Below the pieces are notes generated by a model that saw only the letters and a list, made by a program, of their open reading frames with translations, did not search any database and was not told where the DNA came from. A program made the translations under genes and the position numbers. A DNA stretch of 11,438 bases from contig CAIXUF010001330.1 in the NCBI GenBank assembly GCA_903922535.1, positions 1 to 11,438 on the forward strand, written 5' to 3'. This document shows, piece by piece, positions 7,424 through 11,438 of the stretch (position 1 is its first letter; each line of letters begins with the position of its first letter). This stretch comes from Candidatus Hydrogenedentota bacterium. GTDB lineage: Bacteria; Hydrogenedentota; Hydrogenedentia; Hydrogenedentiales; CAITNO01.

Positions 7424-7436
7424 ACACCGGCGGTGT
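7424..7436. promoter_or_regulatory. 13-base palindrome in the sigma gene leader, possible operator
   Basis: ACACCG and CGGTGT are perfect 6-bp inverted arms around a single G, followed by TTTT. A one-base centre makes a DNA-binding dimer site more likely than an RNA hairpin. It sits just downstream of the predicted transcription start, where a repressor could act. The role is inferred from position. Confidence 0.35.
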
Positions 7437-7466
7437 TTTACCTCACGACCCTGGATGGAGCAGCGG

Positions 7467-8033
7467 ATGCAGGAAGTTGACGACTGGATCCTCGCGGCCC
7501 GGGCGCGCAACGGCGACCAGGCGGCCTTCACGACCCTCGTGCGCCGTTACGAGCGGCCGGTCATGCATTTTTGCGCGCGCATGATCGGCAACGCCGACGA
7601 CGCGGAGGATGTGGCGCAGGAGTGCTTCCTGGCACTGCACCGGAGCTTGGGGCGCATTGAGCCCCGGGCGCGGTTTTCCACCCTGCTGTTTGGCATGGCG
7701 CGCAACCTGACGTTGAATCATCTGCGTGACGGACGCCGCCGCGGAAGGCACATGGCCCGGCCGATGGAGGGCCTGGAAAAGGAGCCCGCCACCGGCGGCG
7801 ATCAGCCCGACCACCGGGCACAGGCCGCGGAAATCGGCGCTATGGTCGCCGAAGCCATCAACGGGCTGCCCCCGGAACACCGCGAGGTGCTCGTGCTGCG
7901 GGAACTGAACCAGTTGGATTACGGGGCCATTGCGCAGGTTGTGGGATGCCCGATAGGAACCGTGCGAAGCCGGCTCGCCCGCGCCCGCGAGGCATTGCGG
8001 GCACGACTGGCGGAACAGGACATGCTGCCATGA
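7467..8033 (+). CDS. ECF-type RNA polymerase sigma factor (RpoE-like)
   Basis: A 188-residue sigma70-family factor with only regions 2 and 4, as in ECF sigmas. Region 2 runs from about 20 to 90, with VRRYERPVMHFCARMIGN, the DAEDVAQECFLALHRSL core-binding segment (45-61) and FSTLLFGMARNLTLNHLR, the -10 recognition helix. Region 4 runs from about 128 to 182, with INGLPPEHREVLVLRELNQL and the helix-turn-helix YGAIAQVVGCPIGTVRSRLAR, which would contact the -35. I chose ATG 7467 because GGAG lies six bases before it; ATG 7455 is in frame four codons earlier but has a weak ribosome site. The stop overlaps the start of the anti-sigma gene (ATGA), a typical arrangement for a sigma and its inhibitor. 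Confidence 0.95.
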   Translation: MQEVDDWILAARARNGDQAAFTTLVRRYERPVMHFCARMIGNADDAEDVAQECFLALHRSLGRIEPRARFSTLLFGMARNLTLNHLRDGRRRGRHMARPMEGLEKEPATGGDQPDHRAQAAEIGAMVAEAINGLPPEHREVLVLRELNQLDYGAIAQVVGCPIGTVRSRLARAREALRARLAEQDMLP

Positions 8034-8647
8034 AAAACGAAATCAGTGAAAACGACTTGGAACTGCTGTCGGCCTGGCTCGATGGCGAATGCGGCGACCC
8101 GGCCGCGCTTCGGGCGCGGCTGAGCGCGGAGCCCGAATTGGCGCAGCGCCTGCGCCAGTTGCAGGGAGTGCGCGCGCGGATGGCGTCGCTGCCCTCCCCC
8201 AATCCCCCGGCGGACTTCGCCGAGCGGGTCACCGCGCGCGCTTTTGCGCGAAAACTGCGCGTGCCCACCCGAAGATTCTGGTGGACCAGCCTGTCCGTGG
8301 CCGCGGCCGCCATGCTGGTGGTGATGGCCGGCCAGTTCCGCACGGTGCCGCGGCACGAGATGGTTGCGCCCGACAGCGAAACGTGGCGGACTGCATTGAA
8401 CAGCCTGGCGGAATCGCCCGACGCGGAAGCCATGGCCGAATGGGTCGGCGTGGAACCGGTTCTTGATGAGACCTTGCCGAATGATCTGGTCGGGGCGCTC
8501 GCCGACCTTTCGTCCGGGGAACCGGGCGGCGGGGAATCCGCCGAAATCGGCGAACCTGAAACCAATGCATCCCTCATTGACATGATGGACCAGATGAACA
8601 TTGAAGACGCGGCCGCGATGGCCGCGATGTTGAAGTCCGGCGCCTGA
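8030..8647 (+). CDS. Single-pass membrane anti-sigma factor
   Basis: A 205-residue protein translationally coupled to the ECF sigma gene by a 4-base overlap. The cytoplasmic N-terminus opens with DLELLSAWLDGE (9-20), the usual opening of anti-sigma domains, followed by helical RARLSAEPELAQRLRQL. The zinc-binding HxxxCxxC motif of the common ZAS class is absent, with Cys21 the only cysteine in this part. One membrane helix lies at about 84-103 (WWTSLSVAAAAMLVVMAGQF), putting some 100 acidic residues outside the cytoplasm. The extracytoplasmic part ends in a Met-rich helix (SLIDMMDQMNIEDAAAMAAM). The protein would hold the sigma factor at the membrane until an envelope signal releases it. Assignment rests on gene order and architecture rather than strong sequence motifs. 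Confidence 0.82.
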   Translation: MKNEISENDLELLSAWLDGECGDPAALRARLSAEPELAQRLRQLQGVRARMASLPSPNPPADFAERVTARAFARKLRVPTRRFWWTSLSVAAAAMLVVMAGQFRTVPRHEMVAPDSETWRTALNSLAESPDAEAMAEWVGVEPVLDETLPNDLVGALADLSSGEPGGGESAEIGEPETNASLIDMMDQMNIEDAAAMAAMLKSGA

Positions 8648-8685
8648 AATCAGGTCCCATGACTGCCCCACAGGAGAAGCTGAAC

Positions 8686-9480
8686 ATGAAACACTTGCCC
8701 CTTGCGGTTGCCGCACTGGCTGTCATGCTGGCGGCGGCATGGACGGTCGCGCAGGATCAGCCCCCCCCGCCTCCCCCCCCCGGTGTGCAGGAGCCGCCGC
8801 AGCCCAATCCGCCTGACGGAAAGGGGCTGAAACACCCGGGCGCGCACCCAGGCAAGGACGGCGACCAGGCCAAGGCGCGCGAGATGCTGGAACAGGTGAT
8901 GATTGCGCGCCTTTCCGGCGAACTCAAGCTGACCGACGAGCAGAGCGTGCTGCTCATGCGCCGGTTCACCGAGGCGCGCGCGGAAAAGCAAACGCTGAAC
9001 AGGGACCGCACCGAGGCCATCCGCAATCTGCGCGGCATCGTCGAACAGCAGAAGGATGAGGCGGCGCTGAATGAGTGCCTTGCCCGCCTGCATGACGCGG
9101 ACGCGAAGCTCGCCTCGCACCGGCAGCGGCTTCAGGAAACCATGGGCGCCGATCTCAGCCCGTGGCAGAAGGGCAAACTGGTGCTGTTCCTCGACCAGTT
9201 TGAGAATGACATCCGGCAGACGCTGCGCGAGGCGCGCGAACGCCGCAACGGCCGGCCCATGGGGCCAATGGGACCCATGGGCGGCATGATGCCCGGGATG
9301 CAACCCGGTGGGCAGCCCGACATGCAACCCGGCATGCGGCCCGGCATGAATCCCCAAGGATTTGGCCGCATTCCCATGCAGCCGGGCCCGAAGGGCATGC
9401 GCCCCCCGCAGGGACCGCCGCAAGAGCCACCGCAGGCGCCGCCACAACTCCCGGCACCCGCTCCGGCACCCGGACAATGA
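8686..9480 (+). CDS. Exported LTxxQ (Spy/CpxP-like) protein with Met/Pro-rich tail
   Basis: A 264-residue secreted protein. A signal peptide at 1-22 (hydrophobic LAVAALAVMLAAA, cleavage probably after TVA) is followed by a Pro-rich linker. A helical core at about 65-190 contains two copies of the LTxxQ-type motif, LTDEQ (82-86) and LSPWQ (157-161), typical of the Spy/CpxP/CnrX group of periplasmic chaperones and metal sensors. The tail from 191 carries 11 Met within about 50 residues in PMGPMG and PGMQPG units and ends in Pro-Gln repeats. Met-rich stretches can bind copper(I) or silver. The start is ATG 8686, with AGGAGAAG six bases before; ATG 8659 lacks a good ribosome site and would give a poor signal peptide. 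It is third in the sigma/anti-sigma operon, 38 bases after the anti-sigma stop, suggesting that it senses or buffers the envelope signal. Confidence 0.82.
   Translation: MKHLPLAVAALAVMLAAAWTVAQDQPPPPPPPGVQEPPQPNPPDGKGLKHPGAHPGKDGDQAKAREMLEQVMIARLSGELKLTDEQSVLLMRRFTEARAEKQTLNRDRTEAIRNLRGIVEQQKDEAALNECLARLHDADAKLASHRQRLQETMGADLSPWQKGKLVLFLDQFENDIRQTLREARERRNGRPMGPMGPMGGMMPGMQPGGQPDMQPGMRPGMNPQGFGRIPMQPGPKGMRPPQGPPQEPPQAPPQLPAPAPAPGQ
8761..8781 (+). repeat. Two poly-C tracts (C8 and C9) in the LTxxQ gene
   Basis: Runs of eight C (8761-8768) and nine C (8773-8781) encode the Pro stretch directly after the signal peptide. Tracts of this length are prone to slipped-strand changes, and a one-base change here would destroy the rest of the protein. 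Confidence 0.75.
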
Positions 9481-9502
9481 TCTTGTAGTGGGCCAGTGCA
9501 TA

Positions 9503-9533
9503 GCCCCCGAACCGCCCGGTTCGGGGGCCTTTT
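9503..9533 (+). terminator. Intrinsic terminator after the sigma operon
   Basis: GCCCCCGAACC (9503-9513) pairs perfectly with GGTTCGGGGGC (9518-9528) around a 4-base loop GCCC, followed by TTTT at 9530-9533. The stem is 11 bp, mostly G:C, and starts 22 bases after the stop codon of the LTxxQ gene. The U-tract is short, but the stem is strong. It separates the sigma operon from uppP. Confidence 0.88.
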
Positions 9534-9576
9534 CCTGCGAAGCTCCCTGAATGGCTTGATGCGGCACTTTCAGACC

Positions 9577-9661
9577 ATGGACGATATGGACTTTATGGAC
9601 GGAATGGACAGAATCCGCCGGGCAATTCAGGTTTTGCGTCCATATCGACCATGCTGTCCGT
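9577..9661. repeat. 9-base-period array (ATGGAC-NNN) with an inverted partner
   Basis: Four copies of ATGGAC spaced by three variable bases start at 9577, 9586, 9595 and 9604. After a 28-base gap the complement follows: GTCCAT (9638), GACCAT (9647) and GTCCGT (9656), again at 9-base steps. The first two left units and the first two right units are near-perfect inverted repeats (14 of 15 bases), so transcripts could fold into a hairpin with a 46-base loop. The array is read open from ATG 9577 for 28 codons, but without a ribosome site, so I do not call it a gene. It lies in the 267-base gap between the LTxxQ gene and uppP. Confidence 0.75.
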
Positions 9662-9709
9662 GACTCAATCCGGCGCTTCGCGCTCCCGGTGTGCGGCCAT
9701 GGCAGAGTG

Positions 9710-9718
9710 TGCTACGAT
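9710..9718 (+). promoter_or_regulatory. Possible extended -10 promoter of uppP
   Basis: TGC-TACGAT matches an extended -10 element. The transcript would start near 9725, leaving the GAAGGAG ribosome site intact before the start codon at 9748. No clear -35 is visible. Confidence 0.4.
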
Positions 9719-9747
9719 TTCCCCTCTCAAGAAGAAGGAGTTTGCTC

Positions 9748-10542
9748 ATGGATTTCATCAATGCAGTCATCCTCGGCGTGGTGGAGGGTGTCACCGAGTT
9801 CCTGCCCATCAGCAGCACCGGCCACCTCATCCTGGTGCAGGACTATCTGTCGCTGGGCAGTTCCAAGGAGTTTGCCGATGCGTTCGCGGTAATCATCCAG
9901 CTTCCCGCCATTTTCGCCGTGGTGCTCTACTTCTGGGGACGGCTCTGGCCCTTTGGTGCGGACAAGAACCCGGCGCCCACCATCCGGCTGTGGTTTCTCA
10001 TCGTGGCGGCGTTTATGCCCGCGGCGGTGATAGGCTTCCTGCTGGCCGGCACCATCAAGAAGTATCTGTTCACCAAGGGTGTTGTTGCGGGGGCGCTCAT
10101 CGTCGGCGGCATTGTCCTTATCGTCATCGAAAAGATAGGCCTGAAGCGCCGTTTCGAAAAGGTGGATGATTTCAAATTCCCCTCGGCCATTGCCGTGGGC
10201 TTCTTCCAGTGCCTGGCAATGATTCCGGGCACCTCGCGGTCGGCCGCCACCATCGTGGGCGGCATGGCCCTGGGCGCGGCACGGCCCGTCGCTGCCGAGT
10301 TCTCCTTCTTCCTCGCCATACCGACCATGACGGCGGCCTGCGCGCATGATGTCCTGAAGTATGGCCTGCATTTCTCCGGCCATGAATGGGCGTTGATTGC
10401 GGTCGGCTCGGTGTTTTCCTTCGTGGTCGCCTATGCGGTCATCGCCGCGTTCATGCGTTACATCCAGACCCGCAGTTTCGCCCCCTTTGGCTGGTACCGG
10501 ATTGTACTGGGGATCATAGTCATCATCGCGATGTTCGTCTGA
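9748..10542 (+). CDS. uppP: Undecaprenyl-diphosphatase
   Basis: A 264-residue integral membrane enzyme of the UppP/BacA family, the usual length. It dephosphorylates undecaprenyl diphosphate to recycle the lipid carrier for peptidoglycan and other wall polymers, and extra copies give bacitracin resistance. The two signature regions are intact: EGVTEFLPISSTGH at 13-26 with the catalytic glutamates, and PGTSRSAATI at 160-169 with the essential Arg164. Hydrophobic segments cover most of the rest, as expected for a polytopic protein. The start is ATG 9748 with AGAAGGAG seven bases upstream; the frame is open to 9691 but without another suitable site. It follows the sigma operon behind a terminator and is flanked by two 9-base-period arrays. 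I see no hairpin terminator in the first 40 bases after its stop. Confidence 0.97.
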   Translation: MDFINAVILGVVEGVTEFLPISSTGHLILVQDYLSLGSSKEFADAFAVIIQLPAIFAVVLYFWGRLWPFGADKNPAPTIRLWFLIVAAFMPAAVIGFLLAGTIKKYLFTKGVVAGALIVGGIVLIVIEKIGLKRRFEKVDDFKFPSAIAVGFFQCLAMIPGTSRSAATIVGGMALGAARPVAAEFSFFLAIPTMTAACAHDVLKYGLHFSGHEWALIAVGSVFSFVVAYAVIAAFMRYIQTRSFAPFGWYRIVLGIIVIIAMFV

Positions 10543-10582
10543 GCCTGAACGCCCTACTGGCAAATCGCCCCACCCTCACAAT

Positions 10583-10615
10583 TCCCATAACTCCCGTTCT
10601 TCCCATGGTTCCCAT
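10583..10615. repeat. 9-base-period array (TCCCAT-NNN)
   Basis: TCCCAT (10583), TCCCGT (10592), TCCCAT (10601) and TCCCAT (10610) are spaced at exact 9-base steps by AAC, TCT and GGT, then the period breaks into TTCCC repeats. Read on the minus strand the unit is ATGGGA-NNN, close to the ATGGAC-NNN unit upstream of uppP, and the array has the same number of units. It lies in the 151-base gap between uppP and the DUF4838-type gene and carries no gene. Confidence 0.65.
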
Positions 10616-10654
10616 TCCCTTCCCGGACACCGATGCGCCTGCGGCACAGTCCAA

Positions 10655-10678
10655 TGCTACGGTAACGGTTGTCCAACC
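10655..10678 (+). promoter_or_regulatory. Possible -10 element and inverted repeat before the DUF4838-type gene
   Basis: TGC-TACGGT (10655-10663) resembles an extended -10 box and shares TGCTACG with the predicted uppP promoter. It is followed by GGTTG-TC-CAACC (10667-10678), 5-bp inverted arms that could be an operator. A strong AGGAGG ribosome site follows at 10681-10686. Weak evidence. Confidence 0.25.
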
Positions 10679-10693
10679 ATAGGAGGATTGCTC

Positions 10694-11438
10694 ATGAAAG
10701 CAGTGCATGGCTGGGGTGTGTTCATGGTTCTGACGCTGGCGGCCGGGTTGCCGCTGCATGCCGAAGAGGGGCCGATGCTGGTGCGCAACGGGGCCAGCGC
10801 CTATCAGATCGTGGTCGCTGCGGACGCCAGTCCCTCGGAACAGCAGGCCGCCAAGGACATTCAGTCGCACGTACAAGCCTGCACGGGAGCGCAGCTTCCG
10901 ATTGTGGCGCAGCCGCCGACCGACGCGCCCATGATCGTGCTGGGTTGCGGCCCCCGGGCAAAAAGCCTCGGTGTGGACCCGCCAGCCGACACGCTGGGCG
11001 AGCAGGGCTACGCCCTCAAGACGGTTGGTGCCAACGTGGTCATTGCGGGCACCACTGCGGCGGGCACGCTTTACGGTGCCTATGAATTCTTGGAGACGGC
11101 TTTCGGTATCCGCTGGTTCGCCCCCGGGACCACCAGAACGCCGGCCGCAAAGGACGTGCCGCTGCCGTCGCTGGACAAACTGGTGAAGCCCGCGTTTCTC
11201 ATGCGCGACATCTCCTATGCGTGGCCGGGCGGAGACGCCGATTTCCGCGCACGGCAGCGGGAGAATGCGGGCGGAGGCGGCCCCAACAATCCGCAGGGCG
11301 TCCAGCACGCCCATGACGGCCGGTGCCACAGCTATTTCCGCTACGTGTCGCCCGATGAGTTCTTTGACACCCACCCCGAGTACTTCAGCGAGATTGGCGG
11401 CGTCCGGCGCAGGATGGAAACGCAGCTTTGCCTGACCA
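10694..11438 (+). CDS. Exported DUF4838-type glycoside-hydrolase-like protein, N-terminal part
   Basis: The frame is open from ATG 10694 to the window edge (248 codons, no stop). A perfect AGGAGG lies seven bases before the start. A signal peptide (1-23, cleavage probably after LHA) is followed by an alpha/beta domain at about 26-135 like the N-terminal domain of alpha-glucuronidases and GH20-type enzymes: VVAADASPSEQQAAKDIQ, then TLYGAYEFLETAFGIRWFAP (125-144), which is the family hallmark. The segment from about 165 (FLMRDISYAW, HSYFRYVSPDEFFDTHPEYF, QLCLT) matches my memory of the start of DUF4838, found in large exported proteins of polysaccharide-degrading bacteria. It would act outside the cytoplasm on a complex glycan; substrate and catalysis are unknown. 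The 3' part, often several hundred residues, is outside the window. Confidence 0.82.
   Translation, partial: MKAVHGWGVFMVLTLAAGLPLHAEEGPMLVRNGASAYQIVVAADASPSEQQAAKDIQSHVQACTGAQLPIVAQPPTDAPMIVLGCGPRAKSLGVDPPADTLGEQGYALKTVGANVVIAGTTAAGTLYGAYEFLETAFGIRWFAPGTTRTPAAKDVPLPSLDKLVKPAFLMRDISYAWPGGDADFRARQRENAGGGGPNNPQGVQHAHDGRCHSYFRYVSPDEFFDTHPEYFSEIGGVRRRMETQLCLT

Noticed and set aside
8650..9567. Minus-strand open frame of 305 codons over the LTxxQ gene
   Set aside because: It runs through the terminator hairpin and has the composition of an antisense shadow.
9577..9663. Possible 28-codon small protein beginning MDDMDFMDGMD
   Set aside because: No ribosome site lies before the ATG, and its composition is forced by the 9-base repeat. 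The inverted partner array argues for a DNA or RNA element.
9727..10563. Minus-strand open frame of 278 codons over uppP
   Set aside because: uppP on the plus strand has both intact family signatures. The opposite frame is polar, low-complexity and without recognisable domains.
10583..10615. CRISPR-like array
   Set aside because: The units are only 6 conserved bases with 3-base gaps, far from the repeat and spacer sizes of CRISPR, and no cas genes are present.
10523..11374. Minus-strand open frame of 283 codons over the DUF4838-type gene
   Set aside because: The plus-strand frame has a perfect ribosome site, a signal peptide and family motifs. The minus frame has none and crosses the intergenic repeat.

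Overview
The window is GC-rich, gene-dense bacterial chromosome with no tRNA, rRNA, insertion sequence, phage gene or CRISPR array that I can see. The gene content is a Gram-negative-type envelope with exported LTxxQ and DUF4838 proteins, a large membrane/spermidine-synthase fusion, an ECF sigma/anti-sigma pair and GGDEF proteins. This would fit an environmental bacterium of the PVC or Hydrogenedentota kind, but that assignment is a guess from style and not shown by any marker gene.

Layout. (1) Bases 1-2035, minus strand: two tandem paralogous membrane diguanylate cyclases (4-TM plus GGDEF). The downstream copy (1-807) carries a one-base frameshift at about base 330 and also runs off the window. 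The upstream copy (1031-1945) is intact and has its own extended -10 promoter overlapped by a 10-bp palindrome. (2) Bases 2036-7246, minus strand: a tightly packed four-gene operon. In order of transcription it encodes a protein of unknown function with a beta-sandwich look, a TrmA/RlmD-type RNA uracil-C5 methyltransferase, a LOG-family nucleotide phosphoribohydrolase and an 895-residue membrane/spermidine-synthase fusion with a C-terminal TPR-like tail. Junctions are 4-base overlaps (ATGA, GTGA) and a 2-base gap. (3) Bases 7247-7466: divergent promoter region. (4) Bases 7467-9480, plus strand: ECF sigma factor, single-pass anti-sigma factor, and an exported LTxxQ (Spy/CpxP-like) protein with a Met/Pro/Gly-rich tail, closed by a strong intrinsic terminator. 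(5) Bases 9748-10542, plus strand: uppP (undecaprenyl-diphosphatase), flanked on both sides by short arrays with a 9-base period. (6) From 10694 to the window end, plus strand: the start of an exported DUF4838-type protein.

How the parts may work together: the sigma/anti-sigma/LTxxQ triad has the architecture of an envelope- or metal-stress sensing module, in which the exported protein would report to the membrane anti-sigma factor. UppP, which recycles the lipid carrier of cell-wall synthesis, lies just downstream but behind a terminator, so any shared regulation would have to act through its own promoter. The minus-strand operon mixes RNA modification, nucleotide salvage and a methyltransferase-fold membrane protein, and its common purpose is not obvious.

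The most unusual non-coding signal is the pair of 9-base-period arrays: ATGGAC-NNN with an inverted partner before uppP, and TCCCAT-NNN after it. They sit outside genes and look like a family of small genomic repeats. No wholly new multi-gene system is demonstrable from this sequence alone; the sigma/anti-sigma/Met-rich triad is the best candidate.
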